From Parvularcula oceani (GTDB taxonomy: Bacteria > Pseudomonadota > Alphaproteobacteria > Caulobacterales > Parvularculaceae): a stretch of DNA of 64,000 bases. Positions within the stretch are counted from its first letter, which is position 1; every line of letters begins with the position of its first letter. The position numbers and the translations under genes were made by a program. Of the stretch, positions 42,784 through 53,691 are shown one piece after another. The stretch is from contig NZ_JPHU01000003.1 of NCBI RefSeq assembly GCF_000733125.1, forward strand, positions 124,001-188,000. Reading direction: 5' to 3'. The notes under the pieces are model-generated. The model made no database searches. It saw nothing but the letters and a program-made list of their open reading frames with translations, and was not told the DNA's origin.

Positions 42784-43706
42784 GACGCGTCCTCCACCAT
42801 CCAGCGGACCAACGCGCGGAAGGTGTGGCCGCGCAGAGCGGCCTGTTCCGGTGACAGGGAGGTCGGCGTCAGCCCCGGTTGTGTATTCACTTCCAGGATG
42901 AACAGCCCGTTAACGCCCTCCGCGTCGTCCCAGCGGAAATCCGTGCGCGACAGGCCCTTGCAGCCGAGGACGCGCGCCGCCTCCGCGGCCATGCGCAGCG
43001 CCTCGGCCTCGATTTCCGAAGGGATCTCGGCGGGCAGGACATGGGTGGATCCGCCCTCCTGATATTTCGCCGTGTAGTCGTAGAAGCCCGCCGCCGGCAC
43101 GATCTCGGTGACGGCGAGGGGTTCGTCGCCGAGGCAGGAGACCGTCAGCTCCCGGCCCGGAACGAAGGGCTCGACCATGGCGACGCCGCCGAACAGGCGC
43201 GCATCCATCAGGTCCGCGCGGGGCGCCGCGTCGAATTCGTTCTCGACGATATGCACGCCGAAGGAAGAGCCGTCGCCGACCGGCTTGACCACGTAAGGCG
43301 GCCGCATCGGATGGGTGCCGTCGAGGCCCGCGAGCGGCAGCACGAAGCCGTCCGGCACGCGCAGGCCGGCGCTGCGCATCATCGTCTTCGCCCTCGGCTT
43401 GTCCATGCACAGCGCCGAGGCGAGGACGCCCGAATGCGTATAGGGCAGCCCCATGATCTCGAGGAGGCCCTGCACCGTGCCGTCCTCGCCGTAAGGGCCG
43501 TGAAGGGCGAGGAAGACGACCTCCGGCCCCGCCCCGTCGAAGCTCTCGCGCAGCGTCGCGGCCAGGTCGCGGGTCACGTCGATCTCGGCCGTCTCGAACC
43601 CTTCCTCGCGCAGCGCCTTCGCCGCCGCGCGGCCGGTGATCAGGCTCACGCCGCGTTCCGTGCCCCAGCCGCCCATCAGGACGGCGATCCGCTTGGCATC
43701 CGTCAT
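42771..43706 (-). CDS. ddl: D-alanine-D-alanine ligase
   Basis: 311 residues from [22 protein letters not shown]-grasp family: ALHGPYGEDGTVQGLLE, YVVKPVGDGSSFGVH, and the C-terminal FILEVNTQPGLTPTSL metal-binding segment. It makes the D-Ala-D-Ala end of the stem peptide. Its start overlaps the murB stop by four bases. Confidence 0.95.
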   Translation of the reverse strand: MTDAKRIAVLMGGWGTERGVSLITGRAAAKALREEGFETAEIDVTRDLAATLRESFDGAGPEVVFLALHGPYGEDGTVQGLLEIMGLPYTHSGVLASALCMDKPRAKTMMRSAGLRVPDGFVLPLAGLDGTHPMRPPYVVKPVGDGSSFGVHIVENEFDAAPRADLMDARLFGGVAMVEPFVPGRELTVSCLGDEPLAVTEIVPAAGFYDYTAKYQEGGSTHVLPAEIPSEIEAEALRMAAEAARVLGCKGLSRTDFRWDDAEGVNGLFILEVNTQPGLTPTSLSPEQAALRGHTFRALVRWMVEDASCPR

Positions 43707-44587
43707 GCCGTCTCTCCTATGCGCTTGATCTCCCATTCGAGATCCACTCCCGTCTGCGCCTTCACATCCTTGCGGATGCTCTCGCCCAACTCCTCGAGAT
43801 CGGCCGCGGTCGCATTTCCCGAATTAATCATGAAGTTCGCGTGAAGCTCCGACATCCGGGCGCCGCCCACCTGTCGGCCGCGGCCACCGACGGCATCGAC
43901 GAGCTGCCAGGACGAGCGGTCTGTCTGGCTCGTCGGGTTCTTGAAGGTCGAGCCGCCGGTGCGCTCCCTGACCGGCTGGGTCGCCTCGCGCCGGGTCATG
44001 ATCGCGTCCATCCGCTCGGTGATCGCGGCGGGGTCGCCCGGGCGGCCCTCGAACAGCGCCTCGACGAAGATGAATTCATCCGGAAGCCCGCAGGAGCGAT
44101 AGGCGTAGTCGAGGTCATCCACCCCGAAAGTGTGAAGCCGCCCCTGCCGGTCGAGCGCGCTGGCTTCGACCAGGACGTCCGCCGTCTCTCCGCCATAGGC
44201 GCCCGCATTCATGCGCAGCGCGCCGCCGACCGTGCCCGGAATGCCGCGGAAGAACTCGAGCCCGGCGATCCCCGCGGCCGCCGCGCGCTTGGCGAGCTTG
44301 GCATCCACCGCCCCCGCCCCTGCGCGAAGCCGCATCCCGTCCGCCGAGACATGGCCGAAGCCCGGCCCGAGACGGATCACCGTGCCCCTCAGCCCACCGT
44401 CGCGCACGAGGAGGTTCGAGCCGACGCCGATCATCGTCAGCGGCTCTTCTTGCGGCAGCGCTGCGAGGAAGGCGGCGAGATCCTCGGTATCCTGCGGAAT
44501 GAAGAGCCTGTCCGCCGGCCCGCCGACCCGGAACCATGTATAGGGGGCCAGAGCCTGCCCCTCGAGGAGGCGTCCGCGAAGCGTCAC
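43703..44587 (-). CDS. murB: UDP-N-acetylenolpyruvoylglucosamine reductase
   Basis: 294 residues, GTG start overlapping the murC stop (GTGA). FAD-binding motifs NLLVRDGG and [19 protein letters not shown], with GSTFKNPT near the C-terminal region. It reduces the enolpyruvyl group to form UDP-MurNAc. Confidence 0.95.
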   Translation of the reverse strand: MTLRGRLLEGQALAPYTWFRVGGPADRLFIPQDTEDLAAFLAALPQEEPLTMIGVGSNLLVRDGGLRGTVIRLGPGFGHVSADGMRLRAGAGAVDAKLAKRAAAAGIAGLEFFRGIPGTVGGALRMNAGAYGGETADVLVEASALDRQGRLHTFGVDDLDYAYRSCGLPDEFIFVEALFEGRPGDPAAITERMDAIMTRREATQPVRERTGGSTFKNPTSQTDRSSWQLVDAVGGRGRQVGGARMSELHANFMINSGNATAADLEELGESIRKDVKAQTGVDLEWEIKRIGETA

Positions 44588-46020
44588 GGGAACTGCACCC
44601 CGCGGGCTTCGAGAGCCTTGGCAAGGCCGTTCGCGTGCTTGGTGATGTCCCCGGCGCCGAGGCAGATGACGAGGTCGCCCCGCTGCGCCGCCTCGCCGAC
44701 CGCCTGCGCCAGCTCCTGCCAGTCGGTCAGCGCACGGACATCCCTGTGGCCGTGGGCCGCCACCCCCTCGACGAGCGCGGCCTTGTCCGCCCCGGGAAGC
44801 GGCGCCTCGCCGGCGGCGTAGACATCGCCGATCAGCACCGTGTCCGCCTCGTTGAAGCAGGCGCAGAACTCGTCGAAGAGCGAGGCGAGGCGCGAATAGC
44901 GGTGCGGCTGGACGACCGCGATCACCCGCCCCTCGGCCGCGCCGCGCGCGGCCTTGAGCGCGGCGGCGATCTCGACGGGATGATGGCCGTAATCGTCGAT
45001 GATCCGCACGCCCTGATAGGTTCCGGCCTCCGAGAAGCGGCGGCCGACGCCGGCGAAGCGGGAAAAGCCCGCCTTGATCGCCTCGTCCGCGACGCCGAGC
45101 TCCCGCGCCACCACGATGGCGGCCAGCGCGTTCAGGACATTGTGCTCGCCGGGCATGGAGAGGTGGACGCCCTCGATCCGGCGCTCGCCCTCGGCCCTGT
45201 GGCGGAAGACGACGTCGAAGCGGCTGCCATCGGGCGCGACCTCCAGTTTCTCGGCGCGGACATCGGCCTGCGGATTGCGCCCATAGGTGACGAGGCGCCT
45301 GTCCGTGATGCGCCCGACCAGCGCCTGCACCTCGGGGTGGTCGAGGCAGACCACGCCGAAGCCGTAAAAGGGCGTGTTCTCGACGAAGGCGTCGAAGGCC
45401 GCGCGCAGGGAGTCGAAATCGCCGTAATGGTCGAGATGCTCGGGATCGATATTGGTGATGACCGAGACGGTCGAGGGCAGGCGGATGAAGGTGCCGTCGC
45501 TCTCATCGGCCTCGACCACCATCCAGTCGCCCTCCCCCGGCCGCGCATTCGAGCCATAGGCGTTGATCACGCCGCCATTGATGACGGTCGGATCGAGCCC
45601 GCCCGCATCGAGCATGGCGGCGACCATGGAGGTCGTAGTCGTCTTGCCATGCGTGCCGGCGACGCAGACATTCCATTTGAGGCGCATCAGCTCGGCCAGC
45701 ATGTCCGCGCGCTTGACCACCGGAATGTGCCGGGCCCGCGCCGCGGCGAGCTCGGGGTTCTCCGGCGGGATCGCGGCGGACACGACGACGGCCGCAGCAT
45801 CGCCGACATTGCCGGCGGCATGGCCGATCTTCACGTCGATGCCGCGTTCGCGCAGGCGCGCCACCTGCGGGCCCTCGGCGATATCGCTGCCCGAGACCTC
45901 ATAGCCGAGATTGTTCATCACCCGCGCGATCCCGGACATGCCGATCCCGCCAATGCCCACGAAATGCACGCGGCCGATCGGAAAGGGCAGTCGGACCTGG
46001 ATAGGAGCGGCTTCGGTCAC
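44584..46020 (-). CDS. murC: UDP-N-acetylmuramate-L-alanine ligase
   Basis: 478 residues, GTG start. Rossmann loop [16 protein letters not shown]-loop [21 protein letters not shown] and PHRYSRL motifs, as usual for MurC. It adds the first residue, L-Ala. Followed by murB with a four-base overlap. Confidence 0.96.
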   Translation of the reverse strand: MTEAAPIQVRLPFPIGRVHFVGIGGIGMSGIARVMNNLGYEVSGSDIAEGPQVARLRERGIDVKIGHAAGNVGDAAAVVVSAAIPPENPELAAARARHIPVVKRADMLAELMRLKWNVCVAGTHGKTTTTSMVAAMLDAGGLDPTVINGGVINAYGSNARPGEGDWMVVEADESDGTFIRLPSTVSVITNIDPEHLDHYGDFDSLRAAFDAFVENTPFYGFGVVCLDHPEVQALVGRITDRRLVTYGRNPQADVRAEKLEVAPDGSRFDVVFRHRAEGERRIEGVHLSMPGEHNVLNALAAIVVARELGVADEAIKAGFSRFAGVGRRFSEAGTYQGVRIIDDYGHHPVEIAAALKAARGAAEGRVIAVVQPHRYSRLASLFDEFCACFNEADTVLIGDVYAAGEAPLPGADKAALVEGVAAHGHRDVRALTDWQELAQAVGEAAQRGDLVICLGAGDITKHANGLAKALEARGVQFP

Positions 46021-46068
46021 GGATGTCTCGCTGCGGCGGCGCCTCGCCCGCTCTGGGCGTATTCGAGG

Positions 46069-47178
46069 CTAGTCGCTCGCCTCTAGCAGCCTCTCGGCGA
46101 GGTCGGCTAGCCTTGCCGCGGCATCGTCCGGCAGGCATTGCGCCGCCCCGTCCGCCATGGCTTTCAGGCGCTCCGGCGCGTCCAGGAGGGGCTCGAGGAC
46201 GGCCGCCGCGCCTTGCGCGGTCAGCTCCTCCTCGAGAAGGACTCGCGCGGCGCCGACCGCTTCCAGCACCTCGGCATTGGCCCGCTGATGATCGTCCATC
46301 GCGATCCCGAGCGGCACGAGCAGCGCGGGACGGCCGATCACGGCCAGCTCCGTCACGCTGGACGCGCCGGACCGCGCGACCACGAGGTGGGCGTCCCTCA
46401 TGCGTTGGGGCAGGTCGGAGAAGAAGGGCGCGAGCTCCGCCACTATGCCTGCGTCGCGATAGGTACGCTCGACCGCGTCCTTTTCCTCGTCGCGCACCTG
46501 CTGGACGACGCGCAGCCTGCGGCGCAGCGCTTCTGGCAGCGATGCCAGCGCGGGCGGAAAGATCCGGCTGAACAGGCTCGCGCCCTGGCTGCCGCCGAAG
46601 ACGAGAAGCGAGAGCGCCTCTTCTTCCCCCGGCAGGGTGAAAGGCGCAGCCGCGGCGCGGACGCCGTCGCGCACCGGATTGCCCGTCTGGACCACCTCGC
46701 CGCGCACGGCCGGCAGGCGGTCGAGCCGCGGGAAGGCATGGGCGACGAAATCCGCGCTCGGCGCGACCCGCCTGTTGACCCGGCCCAGCACGGCGTTCTG
46801 TTCGTGGATACCATGGGTCCGCCGCCCCAGCCTCGCGGCGAGCATGGCGGGCGCCGAGGGATAGCCGCCAAAGCCGACCACCAGCGCCGGGTCCGCCTTC
46901 TTGATCGCCGAGCGCGCCTGCCACAGCCCCGCGGCCATGGCCTGCATCATCGCGACCTTGGCGCCGGCCCCGCGCACATTCGGATTGGCCGCCTTGAGCT
47001 CTACGATTTCGTCGGCCGGGAAGCCCTCGGCGAAGCGCAGGCCCCGCGCATCGGTCAGAAGGAGGATGCGCCAGCCGCGCCGCCGCATCTCCTCGGCCAG
47101 CGCCTGCGCGGGAAACATGTGCCCGCCCGTCCCGCCGGCTGCCAGCGCGACGGTGCCCCGCGATCCTGCCGCCGTCAC
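46069..47178 (-). CDS. murG: Undecaprenyldiphospho-muramoylpentapeptide beta-N-acetylglucosaminyltransferase
   Basis: 369 residues; GTG start overlapping the ftsW stop. Two glycine-rich loops typical of GT-B MurG: AAGGTGGHMFPA at the N-terminus and GFGGYPSAPAML. SGASSVTELAVIGRPALLVPL is the donor-binding region. It converts lipid I to lipid II at the inner membrane surface. Confidence 0.95.
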   Translation of the reverse strand: MTAAGSRGTVALAAGGTGGHMFPAQALAEEMRRRGWRILLLTDARGLRFAEGFPADEIVELKAANPNVRGAGAKVAMMQAMAAGLWQARSAIKKADPALVVGFGGYPSAPAMLAARLGRRTHGIHEQNAVLGRVNRRVAPSADFVAHAFPRLDRLPAVRGEVVQTGNPVRDGVRAAAAPFTLPGEEEALSLLVFGGSQGASLFSRIFPPALASLPEALRRRLRVVQQVRDEEKDAVERTYRDAGIVAELAPFFSDLPQRMRDAHLVVARSGASSVTELAVIGRPALLVPLGIAMDDHQRANAEVLEAVGAARVLLEEELTAQGAAAVLEPLLDAPERLKAMADGAAQCLPDDAAARLADLAERLLEASD

Positions 47179-48302
47179 GCCTGCGGCCGCCGGGTCAGCG
47201 CCAGAAGCAGGCCCATGGTGATGCCGGTGGCGACCAGAGACGAGCCGCCATAGCTGATGAAGGGCAGCGTCATCCCCTTGGCGGGCAGGACCGATAGGTT
47301 CACCCCGATATTGACCATGGCCTGGAAGGCGAGCTGCGCGGACAGACCCGCCACGGCGCAGCGCAGGAAGACCGACTGCGTCTCGCCGGCGAAGCGGAAG
47401 CCCCGCATCACGATGGCCGCGAAGAGCGCGAGGATCAGCGCGCAGAGGAGGAAGCCGAACTCCTCGCCCGCCACGGCGAAGATGAAGTCCGTATGCGCAT
47501 CGGGCAGCGAGGCCTTCACGCCCTCCGTGCCCTTGACGTCATGGCCGAGGACGCCGCCGCCCGAGATCGCCTCGAGCGCCTTGTCGGTCTGATAGGTGTC
47601 GCCGCTTCCGGGCGACAAGAAGCGGTCGATGCGGCTCTGCACGTGCGGGGCGACATGATAGCCGACCGCCAGGGCGCCTGCCGCGGCCGCGCCGAGCGAG
47701 GCGATCCAGGCCCAGGACCAGCCCGCGATGAAGAACATCACGCCCCAGATCGCCGTCAGCAGGATCCACTGGCCGTAATCGGGCTGCGCGAGCAGCGTTC
47801 CGGCGCAGGCGAGGTAGAGCGCGAGGCTGACGAGGCCGCCCGGGAAGCTCCTGTCCCGCGCGCCCTCGGCGAGGAACCAGGCGCTGGCGATGACGAAGCC
47901 GGGCTTCATGAATTCCGAGGGCTGGACGCTGAAGGCGCCGAGATCGAGCCAGCGATGCGCGCCCTTGATCTCGGGGCCGATGAGGATCGCCGCCATCATG
48001 CCGAAAACCGCGCCGGCGCCGAGGACCGCGCCGAAGCGGCGCACGGCGAGCGGCGGCAATGTGGACAGGATCGCCATCACGCCGACCGCCGGAATGAGGA
48101 AGACGATCTGGCGCTCGACGAAGTGCAGCGGGTTGGAGATCCCGATCCGGCCCGCCGCCACGGGGCCCGCAGCCGTGCACAGGACGAGCCCGATCAGGAT
48201 CAGCGCGCCGGTCAGCGTGACCAGCGGCCTGTCGATCTCGCTCCACCAGCGCGCGATTTCTCCCGAAGGCGCATGTCTCCGCGCCAGCGTCATCTCAGCC
48301 AT
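47175..48302 (-). CDS. ftsW: SEDS-family lipid II polymerase FtsW
   Basis: 375 residues, about ten transmembrane helices. The SEDS-type segments LQPSEFMKPG (here VQPSEFMKPGFVIASAW), AGEEFGFLLCALIL and PAKGMTLPFISYGGSSLVA are conserved. The ATG at 48302 is preferred for its GAGG-type site; a second start at 48293 lies just after the murD stop. Confidence 0.93.
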   Translation of the reverse strand: MAEMTLARRHAPSGEIARWWSEIDRPLVTLTGALILIGLVLCTAAGPVAAGRIGISNPLHFVERQIVFLIPAVGVMAILSTLPPLAVRRFGAVLGAGAVFGMMAAILIGPEIKGAHRWLDLGAFSVQPSEFMKPGFVIASAWFLAEGARDRSFPGGLVSLALYLACAGTLLAQPDYGQWILLTAIWGVMFFIAGWSWAWIASLGAAAAGALAVGYHVAPHVQSRIDRFLSPGSGDTYQTDKALEAISGGGVLGHDVKGTEGVKASLPDAHTDFIFAVAGEEFGFLLCALILALFAAIVMRGFRFAGETQSVFLRCAVAGLSAQLAFQAMVNIGVNLSVLPAKGMTLPFISYGGSSLVATGITMGLLLALTRRPQA

Positions 48303-49659
48303 GCTGCGCCTGCCTCGTCTCGCTGCCTTCACCGATCAGTTTCCGGAACTCCGCCGGGTCCGATGCGCAGCCCGGCGAATAGAGTATGACGGGCGCCGCC
48401 CCCGGCGTCGCGTCCGCATAGGCGCGGGCTTCCCGGCGCGCGGCGCCGAGTGCGCTCGGCAGGTCGGAATGAAGGCTCGCCCCGCGGATCGCCTTGCCCG
48501 ATCCGACGACATAGGCGCCGCGCAGCGAAGGAGCCTGCCCGAGCACTTTCGCCGCCACCTCGCGGGAGCCGATCCAGAAGACTTCCGAGCACCCCGCTAG
48601 CGCCATCTCGACGGAGCGGGCGCAGCGCGAGCGGCTGTCGTCGATATAGAGAATGCGCCCCTCGCTGCCGATCGTCTCGAAGCGGCCGGGCAGACCCTGA
48701 TAGCTGTAGAGCGCGCGCATGATGAGCGGCGGCGCGACATCGAGGGTCAGGCAGGCGGCGATGGCGGCGGCGGCGTCCTGGTTGAGGTGGGGACCGGCCA
48801 GGGCGGTCGCGCGGCTGAAATCGCCCAAGGGCTGGGTCTTCCCGTGCTGGGAGGAATAGGCGAGGCCCGACAGGGCGAAGACGCCGTGGCCGAGGCTCGC
48901 TTCGCCCGAGACCGGGATCACCCGCGCCGCGCCGACCTTGGCCGCATCGCCCGATTGCAGGGCCGTGCAGATCTTCTGGCCGAGCCCGTCATCGACGCCG
49001 ATCACGGCGGCATCGCCCGGCGCGTGGTGGCGGAAGACGCGCATCACGGCGCGAAGGGCGGTGTCGAGCCCCTGCCGCTCGCCGCATGTGCCGAGGCCCA
49101 GCATGACGGAGATGTCGCAGCGGAATTTGCGCGCCGCGCTCAGGCGGCTGACGGGCAGCTCCATGACATAGGTCGCCTCCGGCCCCGCCATCGGCAGGGC
49201 GAGGCAGGGCACGTCGGAGCCTCCGAGGATCGGCTTGCCCTTATTGGCCCGCAGGACATGGGCGATCAGCGAGGTGGTGACGGATTTGCCCGCCGCACCG
49301 GTCACGCCGATCACCTTGGGACGCGCGTCTTCTGGCAGCGCCTCGATCGCGGCGGAGAAGAGGTCGAGATCGGTCAGGACCGGGATCCTGGCCGCCTTGG
49401 CCTGGGGCAGCAGCGCCTTGGCGATGCCGGCCACGCCCCCGTCGCAAAGGACGATGCCGTCCAGCCCTTCGAGGGAGGCGCGCGGCCCCTTTGCCGGATG
49501 GCGGACCCCTTCCCTGCGCGCCGCATCGTCGTCCCAGACCGTCACGCGGGCGCCGCTCTCCGCGAGCGCATCCGCAGCCGCCCGGCCCGCCGGGCCGAGG
49601 CCGAGCACGCGAACGGAACGATCCTTCATCTGCGGAAGCGGGAACACGGGTCTCTCCAT
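48295..49659 (-). CDS. murD: MurD-like Mur ligase, divergent
   Basis: 454 residues. The N-terminal Rossmann part (VLGLGPAGRAAADAL) and a P-loop (GVTGAAGKSVTT, about residue 123) are present. Other MurD landmarks are altered: the metal/substrate loop that normally reads N-x-x-P-D-H-L-D-R-H-G is GLGTCGERQG, the carbamylated lysine motif reads ALRAVMRVF, HR of PHRxE is GRFET, and the N-D-S-K-A-T-N motif is D-D-S-R-S-R-C. The late SPGCASDPAEF segment keeps the family shape. It occupies the murD position between mraY and ftsW. No other murD is seen in the window. Confidence 0.7.
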   Translation of the reverse strand: MERPVFPLPQMKDRSVRVLGLGPAGRAAADALAESGARVTVWDDDAARREGVRHPAKGPRASLEGLDGIVLCDGGVAGIAKALLPQAKAARIPVLTDLDLFSAAIEALPEDARPKVIGVTGAAGKSVTTSLIAHVLRANKGKPILGGSDVPCLALPMAGPEATYVMELPVSRLSAARKFRCDISVMLGLGTCGERQGLDTALRAVMRVFRHHAPGDAAVIGVDDGLGQKICTALQSGDAAKVGAARVIPVSGEASLGHGVFALSGLAYSSQHGKTQPLGDFSRATALAGPHLNQDAAAAIAACLTLDVAPPLIMRALYSYQGLPGRFETIGSEGRILYIDDSRSRCARSVEMALAGCSEVFWIGSREVAAKVLGQAPSLRGAYVVGSGKAIRGASLHSDLPSALGAARREARAYADATPGAAPVILYSPGCASDPAEFRKLIGEGSETRQAQHG

Positions 49660-50768
49660 CAACGCAGCTTGAGCGAGCTCAGGCCGACCAGAGCGAGGAT
49701 CACGGCGATGATCCAGAAGCGGATGACCACGGTCGGCTCCTTCCATCCCATCTGCTCGAAGTGGTGGTGAACGGGCGCCATCTTGAACACCCGCTTCCCT
49801 GTCAGCTTGAAGCTGGCGATCTGGATCATCACCGATAACGCTTCGAACACGAACAATCCACCGATGATGGCGAGCACGATCTCGTGCTTGGCAGCCACGG
49901 CAATCGCGCCGAGCGCGCCGCCCAGGGACAGCGAGCCCGTATCGCCCATGAAGATCATGGCCGGCGGCGCGTTGAACCACAGGAAGCCGAGGCCCGCGCC
50001 GACCATGGCGCCGCAGATCACGGCGAGCTCGCCGACCTCGGGCACGTACACGATCTGGAGATAATCCGCGTAAATGGCGTTCCCGGTCAGATAGGCGATC
50101 GCACCGAAGCTCGCCGCCGCGATCATCACCGGCACGATGGCGAGGCCGTCGAGCCCGTCCGTCAGGTTCACCGCATTGGACGAGCCGACGATGACGATGG
50201 CGGCGAAGGGGATCATGCCGAACAGGGTCAGCGGGATGAACAGCCCCTTGACGAAGGGAAGAGCGATGCCCGTCGCGATGCGCGGGTCGATGCCCTGCGT
50301 CGTCTTGAGGAACAGGACGCAGGCCGCCCCCGCGATGAAGGCGATCAGGAACTGGAAGAAGAGCTTGCCCGAGCCGACGACGCCGCGCGTGTTCTGCTTG
50401 GTCACCTTCAGATAGTCGTCGAAGAAGCCCAGGAGGCCGAACCCGGCCGTCACGCCGATGACCACCCACACATAGAGATTGTCGAGCGGCGCCCAAAGCA
50501 GCGTCGAGACGAGCATGCAGAACAGGATCAACAGCCCGCCCATGGTCGGCGTGCCGGCCTTTTCGATCACGTGGCTCTGCGGGCCGTCCTCGCGGATCGG
50601 CTGCCCCTTGCCCTGCTTCTTCCGCATCCAGCCGATCATGGCCGGCCCGAACAGGAAGGCGAGGAAGAGCGCGGTCATCACCGCTCCGCCGGTCCGGAAT
50701 GTGATGTACCGGAACACGTTGAAGAGCGGGAATTCGCCCGAAAGGGGATAGAGGAGGTGGTAGAGCAT
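49659..50768 (-). CDS. mraY: Phospho-N-acetylmuramoyl-pentapeptide-transferase
   Basis: 369 residues with ten predicted transmembrane helices. Motifs [25 protein letters not shown] and [11 protein letters not shown] are those of MraY. It makes lipid I. It overlaps the murD start by one base (TGATG). Confidence 0.96.
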   Translation of the reverse strand: MLYHLLYPLSGEFPLFNVFRYITFRTGGAVMTALFLAFLFGPAMIGWMRKKQGKGQPIREDGPQSHVIEKAGTPTMGGLLILFCMLVSTLLWAPLDNLYVWVVIGVTAGFGLLGFFDDYLKVTKQNTRGVVGSGKLFFQFLIAFIAGAACVLFLKTTQGIDPRIATGIALPFVKGLFIPLTLFGMIPFAAIVIVGSSNAVNLTDGLDGLAIVPVMIAAASFGAIAYLTGNAIYADYLQIVYVPEVGELAVICGAMVGAGLGFLWFNAPPAMIFMGDTGSLSLGGALGAIAVAAKHEIVLAIIGGLFVFEALSVMIQIASFKLTGKRVFKMAPVHHHFEQMGWKEPTVVIRFWIIAVILALVGLSSLKLR

Positions 50769-50776
50769 GAGGTCCT

Positions 50777-52222
50777 TCAGCGCGCCTCCGCACGGGCCAG
50801 CAGCGCCTCGATCAGCGCGCCGACGCGCGAGGCGTTCGATCCCTTGAACAAGAGCACGTCGCCGTCGTGCAAATCCGTGATCAGATCATCTGCCAGGGAC
50901 GCCGCGGCATCGGCGTGAAGCCCGCGCATGGCGGACGGCAGGACGTCGCGCAGCGCGGCCATGTCGGCGCCCGCGGTGTGGATGCGGGCAATGCCCGCTC
51001 CTTCGAGCGGCTCCGCCAGTTCGGCGTGAAGCTGCCGGCTTCCCTGTCCGAGCTCGCGCATGTCGCCCAGGATCGCGATCCTGCGCCCCTCGCCCCGCGG
51101 CACCGCATCGCCCAGCGTGCGGATCGCCGCGCGCATGGAGGCGGGATTGGCGTTGTAGCTCTCGTCGAGCAGCGTCACGGACTTCCCGCCGAGGCGGACT
51201 TCGTGCCGGGCGCCGCGCCCGCTGCCGGGGCGGAAGGTCTCGAGCCCCGCGAGCGCCGCGCCGAGATCGGCGCCCGCCGCCCGCGCGGCCGCGAGCACGG
51301 CCATGGCGTTGACCGCCTGGTGACGGCCGGGCGCGGCGAGGCGGAAGCGCAAGGTTTCGCCGCCGATGGAAGCCTCCACCCGCGCGCCTTCCGCGCCGGG
51401 CTCATAACCCATCAGCCGCACATCGGCTCCCTCGCCCGAACCGAAGGAGACGATCCGCGCCACGCCCGCCTCCTCCGCCCTGCGGCGCAGAAGCGGGTAA
51501 TAGCGGTTGTCGGCGGGCAGGACGGCGGTCCCGCCCCGGCGGATGCCGAGCAGGATCTCCGCCTTGGCCTCGGCGATCTCGTCGACCGAGGAGAAGAATT
51601 CGAGATGCGCCGCCTCGACCGTGGTGATGATCGCGACATGCGGGCGGACGAGCCGCGTCAGCGGCGTGATCTCGCCCGCATGGTTCATGCCGATCTCGAA
51701 GACGCCGTAATCGGCATCCGAGGGCAGCGCGGCGAGGGTCAGCGGCACGCCGAGGTGATTGTTGAAGCTCGCCGCCGCCGCATGGACTTCGCCGCAGGCG
51801 GACAGAGCCGATCTCAGCATCTCCTTGACCGAGGTCTTGCCCGCGCTGCCGGTCACGCCGATCAGCCTGCCGAAGCAGCGGTCGCGCGCCGCCGCCGCCA
51901 GGCCGTGAAGCCCACTCATCGTATCGGGCACGACCAGGAGCGGCGCGCCCTCGGGCGCATCCTGCGGCGCGCGCGAGACGAGCGCGGCGGAGGCGCCGGC
52001 GCGGAAGGCCTGCTGCACGAAGTCATGGCCGTCGCGGGCATCGCGGACGGCGACGAAGATCTCGCCGGGACGCAGGGTCCGGGTGTCGATCGACAAGCCG
52101 CTCGCGGTCCACTCCTCCTCGGGCAGGCGGTCGGCCTGCCAGGAGGGCGCCTCGCCGCGCGCGGTCAGAAGGCCGCCGGTCGCGGCCGCGGCCTCGAATG
52201 CGGTCCAGAGCGGTCCGCTCAT
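50777..52222 (-). CDS. murF: UDP-N-acetylmuramoyl-tripeptide-D-alanyl-D-alanine ligase
   Basis: 481 residues from the ATG at 52222, which has a strong GGGAGG five bases upstream. An upstream GTG at 52243 overlaps the murE stop but lacks a ribosome site. P-loop [24 protein letters not shown] and GDMRELG are MurF features. It completes the pentapeptide. Confidence 0.94.
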   Translation of the reverse strand: MSGPLWTAFEAAAATGGLLTARGEAPSWQADRLPEEEWTASGLSIDTRTLRPGEIFVAVRDARDGHDFVQQAFRAGASAALVSRAPQDAPEGAPLLVVPDTMSGLHGLAAAARDRCFGRLIGVTGSAGKTSVKEMLRSALSACGEVHAAAASFNNHLGVPLTLAALPSDADYGVFEIGMNHAGEITPLTRLVRPHVAIITTVEAAHLEFFSSVDEIAEAKAEILLGIRRGGTAVLPADNRYYPLLRRRAEEAGVARIVSFGSGEGADVRLMGYEPGAEGARVEASIGGETLRFRLAAPGRHQAVNAMAVLAAARAAGADLGAALAGLETFRPGSGRGARHEVRLGGKSVTLLDESYNANPASMRAAIRTLGDAVPRGEGRRIAILGDMRELGQGSRQLHAELAEPLEGAGIARIHTAGADMAALRDVLPSAMRGLHADAAASLADDLITDLHDGDVLLFKGSNASRVGALIEALLARAEAR

Positions 52223-52239
52223 CAAACCCTCCCACGCTC

Positions 52240-53691
52240 TCACGACGCGGCGGAGGCCGCGCGTGCGGCCTCTTGCGCGATGGCGACGTCGTCGAAGGGG
52301 TAGGTGACCTCGCCGACGATCTGGTATTTCTCGTGCCCCTTGCCCGCGATCAGCAGGACGTCTCCGGGGCCGAGCGCCTCGACCGCCTCCTGGATCGCGG
52401 CGGCGCGGTCGGGCACGATCCGCGCGCCGGGCGCGCCTTCGGCCACGGCTTCGCGGATCGGGCCGGGCGCCTCGGTGCGGGGGTTGTCGTCGGTGACGAT
52501 GACCCGCTCGGCGCCTTCGGCCGCGGCCCGTCCCATCAGGGGGCGTTTGGTTCTGTCCCGGTCGCCGCCCGCGCCGAGCACGATATGGACCTCGCCCTCC
52601 GCATGCGGCCGGATGGCGGCCAGCGCGGTCGAGACCGCGTCGGGCGTGTGGGCATAGTCGACATAGATCGCCGCCTCGCCGCCCCGGACGCGCTTGGTTC
52701 CGGCGTGCTGCATGCGGCCGGGCGCGGCGCTGAGATGTTCGAGCGCGGGCAGGACGGCGCTGTCGTCATGTCCGCTCGTCAGGGCCAGCCCTGCGGCCAC
52801 GAGCGCGTTGTCGGCCTGGAAGGCGCCGATCAGCGGCAGGCTCAGGGCATGGGTGCGCCCCTCCACCTCGACTTCCATGCGCAGGCCGGTCGGCAGGGGC
52901 TCGAGGGAGCGCAGCATCAGGCGCTCGCCCTTGCGCCCGACCGAGCACACCCGGCGCCCCGCGCCCAGGGTCGCGGCGATGACCTCCGCGCTGCCCGCGC
53001 CGTCCGCGCCGATGACCGCCGTCTCGCCCTCGGGCAGGAGTTCGGTCACGAGGCGCAGCTTGGCCGCGAGGTAATCGGCGAAGTCGCCGTGATAATCGAG
53101 ATGGTCCTGGGTGATATTGGTGAAGGCGGCCTGGCTGAACCGCACGCCGTCCGCCCTGTGCTGGGCGAGGCCGTGCGAGGACACTTCCATGGCGAGATGG
53201 GTCGTGCCGAGCCGGGCCATGGTCGAGAGGACCTGGTGGATCTCGACCGGGTCCGGCGTCGTGTGCCGCAGGGCATAGTCATAGCCGGGCGCGAAGGCGC
53301 CGAGCGTTCCGAGCGTGCCCGAGGGATGGCCGAGCGCGGTCCAGAGCTGCGCGGCGAAGCGGGCGACCGAGGTCTTGCCGTTCGTTCCGGTGATCCCGGC
53401 GACGTGGCGCGGCTGGCCCGGATGCAGGCTCATCGCGATCTGCGCCAGCGTCAGGCGGGGTTCCTCGCTTTCGATCACGGGCACAGGGGCCTGGGTCCCC
53501 GGCAGCGCGAGCACGGCCACCGCGCCCGCTTCGACCGCCTGCGGAATGAAGCGGCGCCCATCGGCCTGGCTGCCCGGCAATGCGGCGAAAAGATAGCCCG
53601 GCTCGACCGCCCGGCTGTCGGCCGTGACGCCCGCCACCTCGACCGCCGGCAGGTTGCGGGCAAGGGCGGTGAGGTCCTGCAATGTCGTCAT
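52240..53691 (-). CDS. murE: UDP-MurNAc-tripeptide synthetase (meso-DAP-adding)
   Basis: 483 residues. Three Mur ligase domains with SRAVEPGYLFAAL, P-loop GITGTNGKTS, and the DNPR motif (TDDNPRTE), which is the signature of meso-diaminopimelate specificity. So peptidoglycan is of the Gram-negative A1gamma type. Overlaps ftsI by four bases. Confidence 0.96.
   Translation of the reverse strand: MTTLQDLTALARNLPAVEVAGVTADSRAVEPGYLFAALPGSQADGRRFIPQAVEAGAVAVLALPGTQAPVPVIESEEPRLTLAQIAMSLHPGQPRHVAGITGTNGKTSVARFAAQLWTALGHPSGTLGTLGAFAPGYDYALRHTTPDPVEIHQVLSTMARLGTTHLAMEVSSHGLAQHRADGVRFSQAAFTNITQDHLDYHGDFADYLAAKLRLVTELLPEGETAVIGADGAGSAEVIAATLGAGRRVCSVGRKGERLMLRSLEPLPTGLRMEVEVEGRTHALSLPLIGAFQADNALVAAGLALTSGHDDSAVLPALEHLSAAPGRMQHAGTKRVRGGEAAIYVDYAHTPDAVSTALAAIRPHAEGEVHIVLGAGGDRDRTKRPLMGRAAAEGAERVIVTDDNPRTEAPGPIREAVAEGAPGARIVPDRAAAIQEAVEALGPGDVLLIAGKGHEKYQIVGEVTYPFDDVAIAQEAARAASAAS

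Noticed and set aside
43820-43840. TTAA-containing sequence inside murB as a CtrA site
   Set aside because: It lacks the second TTAA(C) half at seven bases and is within a coding region.
48295-50793. 832-codon reading frame through murD and mraY
   Set aside because: mraY is well supported in another frame; only the MurD part is real.
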